Shown: piece after piece, positions 29,501-44,500 of the stretch
Numbering within the stretch: the first letter of the stretch is position 1
Layout: each line of letters begins with the position of its first letter
Translations under genes and position numbers: made by a program
DNA from: Ifrita kowaldi
Lineage: Eukaryota > Chordata > Aves > Passeriformes > Cinclosomatidae
DNA: 64,000 nt
Direction: 5' to 3'
Assembly: GCA_013398055.1 (NCBI GenBank)
Contig: VZRS01014440.1
Location: forward strand, 868,001 to 932,000
The notes under the pieces: model-generated
The model's database searches: none
Told to the model about the DNA's origin: nothing
Seen by the model: the letters and a program-made list of their open reading frames with translations, nothing else

Positions 29501-32500
29501 TCTTTCCCACACTGTAGAACACACCCAAATGGAGAGGTCTGTGGAGACTACTCAATCTTCCATAAGCAAATGTAATCCTAGTGCTACTGTAATATCTAAA
29601 TAGGAGAAAGGTTTAGTGTCTTTCCAGCAATTTTATTTTTAAAGCTGCAAACTGTGGCAAATCTCACTCTCTGCAACAAGCTTGTCAGGAATAATCTTCA
29701 TTTTGTGCAGTTTATTTTTCTGGAGTTTAAATACGACAGATATAAAACATGCACTTTAACATGCTGATCATTTGGTTTCTGAATTCTAATTCAATTATAA
29801 AAAGATGTCAAACATTCAATAGCTTTCCTACAATTATGAACATAATTTTGTTTCTAAAAAAATCTCATTCTTGAGTGGACATACAGGTGTTCACCATTAA
29901 CAGTTATTTCTTACACTTGACTTATGGAACAGTTGTTCACTCTGCTACCTACTTCACAGGGGTTTACTAAAAACTGAAAGGTTTTTTTCCCCTCCACTCT
30001 AAGATAAAAAATGCATCTTTTGACTACCATTCTTGAATTTAAAAATACTAAAGAAGTGGGACTATAAAATTAAGAGAGTAATTCTAAAACACTATCAAAG
30101 TAATCAATGAGAACTGGCATATACAGTAATCTTTATGCTCATCAGGCTTATAAGGAAGTTTTTTCTTTCCATATATTTCTAAAGCAAGGAGCCTTCTCTT
30201 TTTCATTTTAGAGAGCTGATTTCCAATATTTTTGTAGGAAATGACACTATCTGCCTAATTTTTCTCCCCAGCTATCCTCTCCTGGTTCCTTGCTTTCTTC
30301 CACATCACTTCTACTTTTACTGCCTCGTAGTGGGATTTGTGAGAATATTTTCTCCACACTCCCACAAGGTATCACTAATTTCTTATTATCCAGGTGCCGT
30401 CAGCTTCAGCAGCACCAGTTAGCGTAAATTTTACTGCAGGGCCTCATCTCTAACAATAGCAGACAACAAAGACCGCAAACTGCTTGAACTGGCATCAGGA
30501 TGCCACTGGGCTAAGAAGGGTAAAGCATCCATGTCAGTGGGAGGTATGTACAGATCAATGTAGAAGATACCAGAAAACACAAAAGTGTGTTCAAAACATG
30601 CTTTTAGAGCACAGGTTTTAAGGAGAAATTGTTAACCAAAGAATTCTTTAGTTTAACAAATATTGAATGGCTCTGATACCCATTCTTAGCATGGCATTTC
30701 TGAAAATTTAATCTTTTACTGATTAAATTTTCAGAAACTTTAATTTGCTGACGCATGTGCATTGCATAAATTTCAGTCAGTAATCAACTTTGAATAAAGT
30801 TAAACCAGTTTGACTTATCTCTTATTTTCATAGAAGATAACCATATTTATGGTTGTACAAGCTTTCCCGTTAGGGGTTTTAATCAGTATGAATTTATTTA
30901 CCTTTTATTTGATAATTTCTTCCATCCATGTGCTACTAAAATGCAGAATCCCATGCTAGGAACATACAACACTCGTTCTGCTACTACGAATCCAACAGGA
31001 AAAAACAGGTTTGACGCAGGAATGAATGGTAACACTATTAAGCAGAGTGCCTAGAAAAGAAATACAAGTAAAATTAGTAATCAAGAGTAGGCAGTGACAA
31101 ATTGTGTTCCAAGAAACAACTTACAAATTACAAAAATAATCCCATAAAACCAGACATACATAGTAGATATTTGGTCTTTCTTTTTTATTTTTAAATATTC
31201 AGCTCTGTTTCACATTGAGACTGCTCTGAATATGGCAAGTAGAAACCTCCAAATGACTCTATTCCTTACTTAAGGGCTTGCAAATCTTTCTGCTTTTCTA
31301 TACTACAGAAAGAGGACAAATCAATAGGATCAAAGGATTAATTAAATTCAAAACAATGTTTTAGTAAGAGTTCCAGATAAAGAAACAAGACAAGGTAAGA
31401 ACCTTGGACATTATCTAGTAATTAAAAATTTGTATCAGCTTATTTGAGGCATAAAGCAGCTATTTTTACAGTACAATAGAATCTGTTTTGAGTTTCTGTA
31501 AAAAATGTGAATAACAAAAATCAGAATCAGTCACTGAATAAACATCAGTGTTTGGACAGAGTGCCAAGAGTACCCCAAAGTATCTGAAATGACAATGAAT
31601 TTAAGAAGTGCACAATTGCAGTTCTGAGGTCGGGGACAGACTTCTTATCAAAAACTGTGTTTATTAAAAGGCAAAGAAATCCATCTGCTGCAAAGAAAGT
31701 GGACATGACCATTTGCTTTAAGTCTTGGGTGATTGTTAAATAGTGGCTTTCCAATCTCTGGCTCCAGAAAAGACTTGAATAATTATTTCAAAATACCTGG
31801 CCTCCAAGTTACAAAAAAAACCCACAAAAGCAAACCTACAGAAATGGAATGTTTCTTCAAAGAAAGAGGAATTTTCTAGAAACTTTCAGCACAACTGGCT
31901 GTCTAGATTTAAGCATGACATTAACTGCCTCTTCCATGCTAAAATTGTTAAATAATCCAGTTTGAAAGTCAACCTAGGATTACATACATAAAAATACAAC
32001 ACTGATTTAAAACTTAAACTAAGATTTTCTTGCATATGTCAAGGATATTTCAAGAATATGCACATGGATCATCAACACAGCTCAGCTGCTGATCCATTGC
32101 ACTTCATTTAGCTCTATGAAAACAAAAACACAACTGAGCCTCACAATATACAGAATACATTGATTACCTGAGGATATTAATACCTTACTGGAATGCAGCA
32201 GTAGGCTTTGGCCTACCATATTGTTTCATTTTGTAGTACATAACAATTAATATTTAATATAAAATATTGCATTCCTGTTTCCTACTAAATTAGCTTACAG
32301 GCACTTTGATATTAAGTCTGAAGAAAATCAGCATCATATTGAAAGTTACAGATACAACACAGGTACAGATTAAAGGAAAACAACTTGCATTAAACCAGGA
32401 TTATACTGTGTCAGGTGACATAGAGGCTTGCCTGCTGGAGTGAATGATCTCAGAAAATCCTTCCTATAAAAGGCACTTGGAATAATAAAAACACATGTAA

Positions 32501-35500
32501 AAATACCACCTTCAAACAGAAACTAACACCAACTCATGCTGACAAACGCGCTAACCCTCTCCTATGTAAGCTTCGCTGGGTAGGGAATAAACAGAAATGC
32601 AGGGAAATAAACAGCCTTAAAATTCAAGAGCTGGCCTATAAAAAAGGTGAACCACTCCCCACGCACATATCTATCGCTCACAGTGCACTGGAGAAAAACT
32701 TATGCCTCAGCTTATATAAGGAGGAAAATCAAACTACTCCTTTGCGTATTCAAAGTGCTGTAAAACCTATTTTCCAAGCATGTCACCTTGCGCATTTATC
32801 GTATCAATAAGCTATCTAAAGTTCTTGTCTTCATACACAGTTCCCAAACTCGGGACAAGAGATTTCATCAGCAATACCAGATATCATTTTCACTGATTTT
32901 CTAGTGAAATATATTGCCTTGCTCCAGTGTCAAGACAAGAAAACCCATATGAGTCAGAACTATAATGCTAGGTCTTTCAGAAGTGAATCAAAATTTGTCA
33001 GCTGCTTAGCAAAGAACTACTTAAATCTTAGGTTATGCATAAATATTCCCACCCATCTGAAACTTCTGTTGGCTGATTAACATACAAAAAAAAATACATT
33101 ATTTCTGAAGCAGACTAAGATAAATGCATGCAGGTTTGTTGCACACCACTGAACTAATAAAAAGTATGGTATCAGGTTATCATTAACCTTGTGAAAATTT
33201 GCAATGGAATTAATAATTGATGACTGCTTTTTTTTCAAAAATACTAGCTCCTTTGATCCTTTCTATTTCTTCCAAAATATTCTTTCCTGTTAATCCATCT
33301 CAGTTTTGAGATCATACATAATAGTGAACAGACAGACAGGAACTGATCTAACAGTTTGACAAAATTAGTTTTTCATTATAATATGAAAACAACTTACAGA
33401 AGAAAACAAAACAACGATAAAAAAAGTGGAAACCTTATTCCTAAATGCAAAAATATGTCCTTTCTTTTATACCTATGAGAAACAAAATCAAGTCTCTTGC
33501 TAAATACACATCACGACTACTGACATTTAAATAAGGTAGACAGCTTGCAGGATGAAAATGCATTCTGGTCCTTGAAACACATTTAAATTCTACTGAAAGC
33601 CCCCATTTGCCAGTTGAGCTCCGAATATCTGAGAAAGGCTGCAATACAGTCGGCAAATACGTAACAAGGGGCATATTTATTCTCATCTCTGACAGAATCA
33701 CATACTGAATTGCAATTTAGCAGTTTTGTTGCTAGACAATTTTCCTCTTATGTGTTCATTTTAGCCCAAAAGGAGATGCACATAGTATCTCTAGGTCACA
33801 GCACATTACACATGTGACCAACCTGAGCCACTTACTCCTAAAAAAAGGACAAAAACAATGCATCATTCATACCATCAATACTGTCTTGGAGGAATCCCCA
33901 GGGTATCGGAGACTGAAGACCATCAGAGATCCCAGAAAGCAAAAGAAGGTAAGGGTGGCAACATTTCTAACATCTAACAAAGACTCCACAAGAGGAATTG
34001 TTCCCATTGTCCAGTCACAGCATAATTCTGAGGGATTGAGAAGAAGCCAAGCATTTACAGGAAGGAGGTAGTTGAAAGTCAGCTGTCTTGCTGGGGATGG
34101 ACTAACAGCAGCTGGGTTATCAAACCTAAAGCAAAACAAAGGAGAAAAAGGAGCTTTTAATGAACAAAGATGTGGTCTTGATTCCCTTTGTGGCAAACTT
34201 TGGAATCATAGCTAGAACTACTAATTACAGACATGTAAAATATCCTAATCTTCCTGCATATGTCAGGTGTGAAACCATGCACAATGATACATTGCAGAGA
34301 GGCACAGAGCCTCCTCCATGTTTATGAAACTGTTTTGGGATATAATCAACATAAGTTTGAAGAAACAAAATGATTTACACATAAAGCTGGGACCTAAAGT
34401 GGTCCCTGCTCATGTTTGTAATAGTTTTAATAGTTTGTCTCATTTTTTCAGGGACAGTTTTAGATTCTTGTATTTCTACATTGCTCAAACTTAAGATAAA
34501 TTAGTTTTTCAGTTCTGATGTCATTCATGTACACTTATCTTCTATCTGAAGACAATCATGTTTTCCACATAGTACATACCTAAAATAGAAAATATATTCT
34601 GTATGTAGAACAGGAAAAACTTAAGAGGTTTGGAGTATTCAGCCAAGGTTCAAATACAGAGACAATAAAAAATACTTAAGCAATAAGACATTTAATTTCT
34701 GAATTACTAAGATGAACTATCAACTGCAAATTTTTTAAAAATGGCTGTCTGCTCAGATACCTCAATATTTTGGACATTTTAGTCAACACTTGCTGAAATA
34801 GTATCATTTAGCAATTTCACAAAAAATGCAATATTGTACAGACACTGAATACCAACATTAAAATAAGTGAGTAACACTTAAATCCATATATTTTTGGCCT
34901 TTTCATTCGAATTTACTAAGTCATATCTTATTCATAAACAATTGTAAATAAGAAACACTTTACTATTACCTGGTAAACACTGGAAGCTGAGACTGGATAA
35001 CCTGGACTCTGACAACTACAAGCAGCAGTGTACTGAACATTAGGACTATGAGCTTCAACAGTGTTTGGAGCATAGAGAAAGGAATACTGCCCTTCCCTCG
35101 AAGAATCTGTACAGCTGTGTCCAACAATGCTGGCAAGGTGTACTGCAAATTAAAAAATTGTTTATAATCAGACAGGGTACTCATTATTCCCTTAGATAAA
35201 CAGCTACCTAGTACTTTTTTCCTTGGTTTTCTCTAAACGTCTGCTCCCAATAGTTACTTAGTTCAGCTTCTTAGTGCTTTCATGAGAAGCCCCCATAATA
35301 AAGTCTCCATTGTAATAAACTATTCAGGTATTCTTGCTAACACTGTCACAGCTGAACCTGTATGCCTGCAGCTGTGTATTTTGCACTGACAGATCAAAAA
35401 ACGGTACCATCTTCAGACACTTGAACGAATCAATCATAGCCAGGAAATAAACTTTCAAGAAGAAAAATCACTATTTTCAGAATTATCAGCCCCTCTGAAA

Positions 35501-38500
35501 ACTTGCCCTATAAACAAAATTCCTTATGAATGATAGAAATACTATTCGCTTCCTGATTAGCCCTGGCTTTCTATTTTATGCCTCTACTGCAGTAAGTCAT
35601 TACTCCTTGCCTCATGAACATCATGATCTTGCACAGTTTCCCATTACATAACCTAATTTCTTTTCTGTACCTCTTTCCCTTTGTCTTCATGACTTCTGCT
35701 GGTGATCATTTATTGTTTCACATACACTGGTTGGCTAAACTACAGAAACTGAAAGGTTTTTGAGGACTGGTAAAACTCTAAGTTGATGTGACACCTGTGC
35801 TTTCAGAAGAAGCCTCAGTTTGCATTTTATCTTTCCTACTCAATTGACTCACACAATCTTGTTAAACTTCAGTGAAATTGAAGATCAGATCAAAAGTTAC
35901 TAAAAGAAAGGAAGAGTGGGCTGAAAACAAGTCACGTACTGCTGATTTCCTTAAAAATGCAGCTTGAAAATTCTGTGTTTATTCACTAGACCTGCAAAGG
36001 CAATAGTTACAAAGACATCTATGTGATTTTGGTATTTTGGCCTTGATTATGTACCCCAAGGATAGACAATCTTTTGGCTTTTATTGATGCATTTTTTGCA
36101 AAATATTCCTGCAAGTAATTAAGGAATAATAACTAGAAAATTTTCTTAAAATATGCAATGACACATTTTTTATTGCATTTATTCTGATTATTAAAAACCT
36201 AAGAATTATTTAACTGCAAGAACATCTTGTTTCTTTAAGGAAAAGTTACTATTAATTTAAAGGCTTATCAATGCTTAAAATGAAATCTATCAGATAACGG
36301 TATTCTTAGAACAACAAATTTCTTAAGAATATTACTTATTCAAATAGGACTACTCCAAAATGTCTGGTTACTCAACAGAAAATGATGAAATGCATTTGTA
36401 TATACTATGTTCTCTACTTTTAGTACAGAGATTAAAAACAAATAATCCCCCACCTTTATGCACCTCAAACTTTAATCAAGACTGTTACATGTTAGGATTT
36501 GCAAATCTCAGTCAACTAAAACCATAGGCTTCCATTAAGACCTGTCAAGTCTTTACTACGTATATTTGCTAACATCTCCGTATGGCATGTAAAGGACAAC
36601 TTGGAAGTCATTTGATTGCCTCACCATGAACTATTTATGTCAAACATGAACTGACTCAAAAAAATCTGAAAAATTTAACAGAACTATTGAATTAACCTGA
36701 ACTGAGAAAGATCAGTGCTGAAATATGATGCTTTGAAGTACTTAATGTCTCATAACAGAAATTCACTTTATTTTTCAACAGCTTACCCCTTGAGCAATAA
36801 ATACTTCATACACACAGCATATCCCCACCACGGTTATTCCTTGCTCTTTACACAGTGTTGCAACAGCTACTAGAAACACAGTCACTGCAATTGGAGTCCA
36901 CACTGCAAATAAAGAAGACATTATTGAAAATGTTCCATCTTACAAAAACCACAAACATTTAATAAAGTGAATTAACCTAAAAAGGGAAGACTTTGGCTCT
37001 TCATGTTTGAATATGCTATGTCCCGTAAACTTGTTTAGTATGTAATTTCTTATGAAAGATGACCAGTTTTACTCTACAGAAAATAATACACAAGCATCGA
37101 TGTTAGAACTGCCTCCCTTAAATTGAAAGAAGCAAATGAAGGGTAAAAGACTAATTTATAGTAAGTAAAACAAAATAACTCGGTATTTCCTAAACCACCA
37201 GAGCACTTTTTCAAATGGAATACTTTATAGGGAGTCATGACTTTTCACTATGTCAACCTGGCAAAGAGGCAAGCCTCCTTTATCTGCACTGAAACTTTGC
37301 AGCTTACTTGTGACTGACTATCTGAGGCACCTCAGCACACTTCCACTTAAATTGCAATAATAAAAGTCAGTGCAAGAATCCCCTACAGTAGGTGTTATAA
37401 AATTAATTAAGAAATGCTTAAGTCTTGGGAAAAAAAAAATGCAATTCATATAATGGAAGGTAGTATTACGCGGGTACCTTGGGGCTGAAGGGGTTTTGGA
37501 ACACATTTGCTGAATAACTAGTACACCTCTATTATGGTTTTAAGAGTATTTTTATCAGTGATAAAGAAATTACATTATATCTCTACTTGTCAATCATTTA
37601 CCTATGGTATTATCTGGCCCTTTAGACTTTGTGTATGACAAAAAAGCAGCTAGGAAAAAAATAGATGATAAAAGTTCTGCTCTGCCCACAACTCCAGTTA
37701 CCTGAAAAATAAAAGAAGAAAAATCTTTATTATTATTAAATATTTATTATCATTTGATATTTTAAGGTAGTACTTGTTGAGATATTATTAGTAATCTTCG
37801 TATGCTATTTATACTAGATATTTATTATTATACAAAGCTAGCAGATCTTTAAGGTCCATAGAGCGCAGGAGTTACCAATCCCCAGGAGCAAGAAAGTGGG
37901 CAAGGAAACCAAGAGGGTGGCATTGCTGAGTAGAGAACTGCTAATCAAACTAAAGTGAAAGAAGCAAATGACCAGGCAGTGGAAACAAGGGCAGGTAACC
38001 TGGGAAGAATACAGGGACAAAGTTCAGTTGTGCAGAGATGGGGTGAGGAAGGCCAAGGCAAAGCTGGAACTGAATGTGGTAAGGAACAAAGAGTAACAAG
38101 AAAGGCTTCTACGGGTATGTTAACCAGAAAAGAACAGTGAAAGGTGTACCCCCCCACACATCAACAATGCTGAAAAACTAACAATGGACAAGGAGAAGGC
38201 TGAGGTACTCAACATTTCTGCCTCAGTGTTCAATGGTAACCTCTCTTCCTACATGTCTCAAGTGGATGGACAGTAGGATTGGGACTGAGAGAGCAAAGTG
38301 CTTCCTGCTGCAAGTAAGGGTCAGGTTCACGAACACCTGAGGAACCTGAACATGCATAAGTCTATGGGACTGGATGACATGCATCACAAAGTCCTGCAGG
38401 AACTAAGGGATGCAGTTACCTATCTCCATATTTGAAAAGTCATGGCAGTCAGGTGAAGTCCAAGCGACTGTAAAACGGGAAGTACTGTACCTATCTTTAA

Positions 38501-41500
38501 AAAGAGTAGAAAGGAGGACCCTGCAACCTACAACCTGTCACCCTCACCTCTGCGCCTGGGAATACCACGGAACAGATCCTCCTAGAAGCTACGCGCAAAG
38601 GCACATGGAGAAAAGGGAAGTGATTCAAGACAGCCAGTAATGGCTTCACCAAGGGCAACAAGGACACCTGCCTGTCCAATCTAGTGATCTTCTTTGATGG
38701 AGTGACTCCATCAGTGGACAAGGGAAGGGCTACAGTTATAATTTAGTCTTCTCTTCTTGGACATGGTTCCCCACAATATGGAGAGAGATTGATTGGATGG
38801 GTGGACTGCTGGATGGATAAGGAATTGGTTGGATGGTTGCATCCAGAGGGTAGCGATCATTGGCTCAGAGTCCTGATGGACATCAGTGACAAGTGGTGTC
38901 CCTCAGGGGTCCATAGTGGGACCAGTGTTACTTAATAGCTTCATTACTGTCACAAAGGCATGGAGTGCACCCTCAGCAAGTTTGCACCCTCACCAAGCTG
39001 AGTGGTGTGGCTGAAACATCTGAAGGATGGGATGCCATCCAGAGGGACCTGGACGAGTTCAAGAAGTGGGTCTATGGGAATCTCATGAGGTGTAACAAGA
39101 TGAAGTGTAAGGTGCTGCACCTGAGTTGGGGCAACCCCTGGTATCAATCCAGACAGGGGAATGAAGAGATGGAGAACAGCCCTGCTGAGAAGGACTTGGG
39201 GGTGCTGATGGGTGAGAGACTGGACATGACCCAGCCATGTGCACTCACAGCCCAGAGAGCCAAACATGTCCTGGGCTGCATCCAAAGCAGCGTGGGCAGC
39301 AGGGTCAGGGAGGGGATTCTGTCCCTCTGTTCCTGTGAGACCCCACCTGCAGTGCTGCATCCAGCTCTGGGGTCCCCAGCACAGGAAGGACATTGACTTG
39401 TTAGAGCGAGTCCAGAGGATGCCACCAAGATGATGAAAGGGATGGAGCACCTCTCCTACAAGGAAAGGCTGGGAGAATTGGATTGTTCAGCCTGGAGAAG
39501 AAGGCAGCTTCAGGGTGACCTAATTTTGGCGTTCCACTACCTGAAAGGAGCCTACAAGGAAGGAGAGAGATTATTTTCAACATGACAGGACAAGGGGGAA
39601 TGGCTTCAAACTGAAAGAGAGTAGGTTTAGATTAGATATTAGGAAAAAATGCTTTACTGTGAGAGAGATGAGGCACTGGCACAGGTTGCCCAGAGAAGTT
39701 GTGGATCCCCATCCCTGGAAGTGTTTAAGGCCAGGTGGGAGGGGACTTTGAGCAACCTGGTCTAGCGGAAGGTGTCCCTGCCCATGGCAGGGGGATTGGA
39801 ACTAGATGATCTTTAAGGTCCCTTGCAACCCAAACCATTGTATGTTTTTATTCTAGCAACTATTCTAGTACTAGAATAGTGCATGACTGTAACACTACTA
39901 GGATATGCATATACAAGGTTGATAAACCAAGCAAAAAAAGACTCAGGCAAAAAAGGCTGCTTTCAGTCCAATCATTCAAAACAAGAATCATACAGGTGGC
40001 TGGCGCCCAACTGTGGCTGATATTGCTCTAATCATTGAGATAACTGAAAAATGCTGAACTTTCTCTTTAGTCACAAATATTGTTTGGGGCAGAATTTTGG
40101 TATGGTAACAACTGCTGTCTCCATAATACTTGGATGACATCAGCTTTCAGCAATAGGAGTTCTAACAGAAGACTCACAAGGGCTCTTGCACATACATATT
40201 CTGCAGGCACCAGCACATAGAAGCTATGATTGTTCTTTTGTTCATACCTTTTCTGACTGGTTGAACAGATTTGAATCCGAAAGGAGCATTCCTTTGACTG
40301 GTGCTATGGCAGCTCTAAGGTGAGCAGTTAACAGTTACAAATAAATGGATGGGAAGCTCAGTGCAATAGATAAAGAATGATTCAGGCTTTACTACAGGTC
40401 TGGCAATTTTCTGAATGACAATTTGGTTGGCAATATGAAAATTGCAGGTAATGCCCCCTTGATGAAACAGAGAGGAGTGGATTTTATGAAATTCAGAGAA
40501 GCACTAAAATGCATAGGGCAGAAGGTTGTTTCAGAATCCCCAATGAAATACAGATTCATTCCCATTTCAAGAACTGTTTTCAAAAAATGCTAAGGTGAAA
40601 CCAACAACCAGACATGGAAGACAGGTCATTATGTTAATGGTTACTGCAGTATCCACTGTGTTGATGACAGTACCTTCTAGGACTACCATTCTTCCTCACT
40701 TGTTCTCTTCTGTAATGCCTCTGATTGTTTCCCAATTTTGCAAGTAACATGGCTGAAAAATGGCATGCTATCCTAAGGCAGATGGTCATATTTAGCTAAG
40801 GAAACCTCATAGCTCATGATTTAACTATGATGATGCTGAAAACTGACTTTCTACCATCCAGATCCAGCTAGAAAGTTTTATTGCTAGGTACATTCTTGGT
40901 CAAGCATGATTGATCCAGCACAGCATAAAATGAGAAAGTAACTCAGTACCCAAGGTCACAGTGTGAAGAAAAGCATTCTAATCTGAATCTGAAATCATAC
41001 TCTAGTACTTCTCTTGGGACTACTGTATGTTTACCAAAGGAGACACTGAATCACACACAGACAAAGCACGTTTGATGACACCACAGTTTGTGTTAATATT
41101 TTGAAGAGTATGTAAGTATTTGTTTCCAAAATATCTTAAGATGTTTCAAAGATTCCTGGTCTGGATTGCAAAATTGTCTGGCATTAAGACATTAAAGAGA
41201 ACTTTATCTGTAGATCAGTTGAAAGAGAACATTAATAAAGCATGTTGGTGTGTCTCCACAGTTGACTGCCAACAAAAGAGAGGCTCTATTTCTGGATATA
41301 AACGTGACTTCTGAGAGAAAATTCCAGCACTCAGGAGGTTAGTTGACATCCTGTAGTTATAGAGGTGGTTTACACATTTCTGGCCAAAACAGTAGCAAAG
41401 TAGCTAGGAAGACTGAACTGGAATTGTAAAGACAAAGACAAATGAAAGTATGATACTGTTATTCAACCCATTTCCTAAAAACTTCTTCAGAGAAACAGGT

Positions 41501-44500
41501 ATTACCACTGCAAGAGCAGTGATCTTCTCTCTGAACTCAAGCAGAAAATTATCTTCAATTTACCCTGCTCTGATAATTTTTTGACGAAGAATCTGTTTAT
41601 CCTAAGATATATAAAGGGTTGAAATACTTATGTATTGCACCTGCTGTTTCAAATTCTTGTGCAAGTGACTAATAAGTAGGAGATTAATTTGAAGGAATGA
41701 AAACCAGATACCTTTTAATTATAAAAAGATATAAAAATCCCCAGTCCTAACATACATCTCATTATTACCTCCTCTTTTCTGTGTAAGGAAACGACCAGTT
41801 GTTCTGCTTTTCATACACTGAAAAAGATGGGGGTAGGAAGAAAAAAAGCCCTTATCTGACTCTTCATTGTGTACCTAAGTACAACAGCGGAGGGATTCAA
41901 CTAGAATTGCAGTTTCTCAGTGTTTCCAGGCCGGCACCAAGTTGCACCATCCTTGTGTTACAGTGCCCTCACGTGGCCGATACCAGGCCTTACACACCCT
42001 TTGCCAAATCGCTTCAGAACTACGCAACATCGCCTTACACAATTAGCTTTTGTTACACAGCGTGCTGCAGGATTTGTACAGCACTTTTTACTAACTCTGA
42101 TGCACGGTAATAAAAGCATCTGTGTTACTTGCTATTTCGGGCAGAATCTGAAAGTTTAGGCATGATAAAGAATCACTGAAATTTGGAATGAAAGTGATAA
42201 AATTACACTGGCTGATCTAATCTGTGAGTCACCAGCAACTTGCTAATACTCCTGCAAAGATACTATCACATTTACTACAAAGAAGCAAAGCCAAATGTGG
42301 CAATTTAAAACATATTTTTTCAAAGAACCAGAAAACCAAATGAAATAATTTTTTTAACCTGTATTTTAACCAAGTTTTTATGCAGGTTTGTGCTTTGGAG
42401 TAAGCAGAAATGTTTAGGTGCTTAACTTCTGCATTTTTAAACATTCCATTAACTTCTAGCAAGGACATATTAGTAGCTCAAATAGCAGCCAACTTTATCA
42501 ACTCAATTCCTGTAAAATTTGCTCAAAATACATGGATGCAGGCTTCTTAAATATTGCCTACAGGGATTAGTACTATTAGTGAATAAGAGAGAGATGCAAA
42601 CTCTTTATCCAACAAATCAGGACCAAAAAAAAGTACAACATAAAGTAAGAGCAAACCCCTGTCATTTTATCAAAAGACTCTACGCCCTCCCTTCCCCGCC
42701 CTAAGAAAACCCCTTCACACAATAAAGTGGTACCACCTCCAAAGCAGCAAAACATTCAAACATTTTCAGTTTTCTGAAACTAAGCTAATACTATAAGAAA
42801 AAGGAAACAGAGAAAGGGCTTTGCAACACCTGTGTACTGAAATCCAGGAAAGCGAATTGAAGGGGTGCACAAGTAACAGCAGAAAATGCCACTAATCTGC
42901 TTTATCAGATTTTCTGGCAGAAACAAATCTAATGAACGGCAATCACAAGACTTAATTTCCTCCACAACACTGCAAGCCTGGTTGGCCATTAAAAAGTATA
43001 TAATCAGAAAACTTGTGCAAATAAAGCTTTTTTTTGTTTTTTTTAATAGCAGTGAAGAATTCCTTCAGAATCAAAGAAAAATGTGAGAGGAGAGGAATGT
43101 ATTTCTTCTTCCTTATACACTATATGTTAAAAAAGTGGACGGTTCAAACAGAATGGGCCTAAGAATGCTATTGCATAGCAACAACAATCCTAGAAGGTCC
43201 CACTGAGACAGACATACTGACAGAAAAGAAAGTAGACAGAATAGACATGGTGATTAGACACAAGGGACTCTGGAAATGAAATAAGAGGCATCCATAGTAT
43301 TTGCAAAATAGGCTACTGGATGAATCATCACAGAACACAAATGTCTACATAAGCTGAAATCATAAAAGCCAATGTGCATAGCAGAGGCTTATGTTATTTA
43401 GTAACTAAATTAACATGTCTTTATTACTTTCCAGTAGCTGCATGTAATATAAAACAACTCTGAGCATGCAAATTTGTCACTTCCACCACTCACTGCAAAG
43501 GGAAGAGTCAGTATGAGTAAAACCACACTTTCTGTAGTTATATATATATAAGCAGACAAAAACACCATGAAATTTAAGTTTAATTAACACAGCTCAAACA
43601 AGTTAAGCACATCACAGCTGTACCTACCGCTTCAGTATGTATTGGGTGCACTGCAAAGAGCAAGGACGCAACTATGCTGCTCCTGTTGTCCAGGAAGAGC
43701 TTGCAGACCTTGAGGAAGACTATGCAAACCACCACATGAAAGACCAGATTTAGAAAGTGGTAAGAAACTGCATTTAACTCGCTGAACAAGTAGTTTAAGC
43801 GAAATGTTAGAACTGTGAGGGGACGATAAGATTTATGACTCCTCTCCTGAAAGAAAATAAATAAATAAATCAGTCACCATGAACTTATAAAGTGACTTTC
43901 ACTCCAAAATACCTTTCTAAACACCTAGGCATATGTGAATCCCCTCCTACTGTCAGGCACCTACCTTCAAAACAAAGATATGAAAATCAGTAGCCTAAAA
44001 AAAAAAAGGGGCTTTTTTCCACTACACATGATTTTGGAGTAAAAACATGTTAAAAGGTACTACTTGAAACTTTACTCTACGTTACTCTACTTAACCCTCA
44101 ATGAATACAGAACTAAATAGCATCTGGAAGCTTTGGTTACAGGGTTATATGAAAATTATGTACCAGTCTATTTGTAGAGCTAGCAAATAACATCTCATGA
44201 AGAACTAACCCTGTACATTATGGACGTAAGAAAAATTATAAAGTGGAATGCCTTGATTGGCAGAAAATGTATGAATGGGAGAGAATTTTTATTCATTTTC
44301 TCAGCAATAACACCATGTGTGACTTATAAAACTATATCAAAATCCTTTACCCATTGCCATTTAACAATGTTTACGAACAACTTCAATGCCAATGCAGCTT
44401 TTCAGATAAAACGCAGCCACTCTACAAGGGCTACAAATCAGAAACTCTGGATTTATATACATAAACACTTAAATGAATTTAAAGGATTCAATATCCTAAT

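Noticed and set aside
38965..39396. A 143-codon plus-strand open frame that looks protein-coding
   Set aside because: It is the decayed C-terminal polymerase region of the CR1 copy, not a host gene.
38950..39450. A 166-codon minus-strand open frame, one of the longest in the window
   Set aside because: It is antisense to the CR1 polymerase; the open frame is a by-product of GC-rich codon composition.
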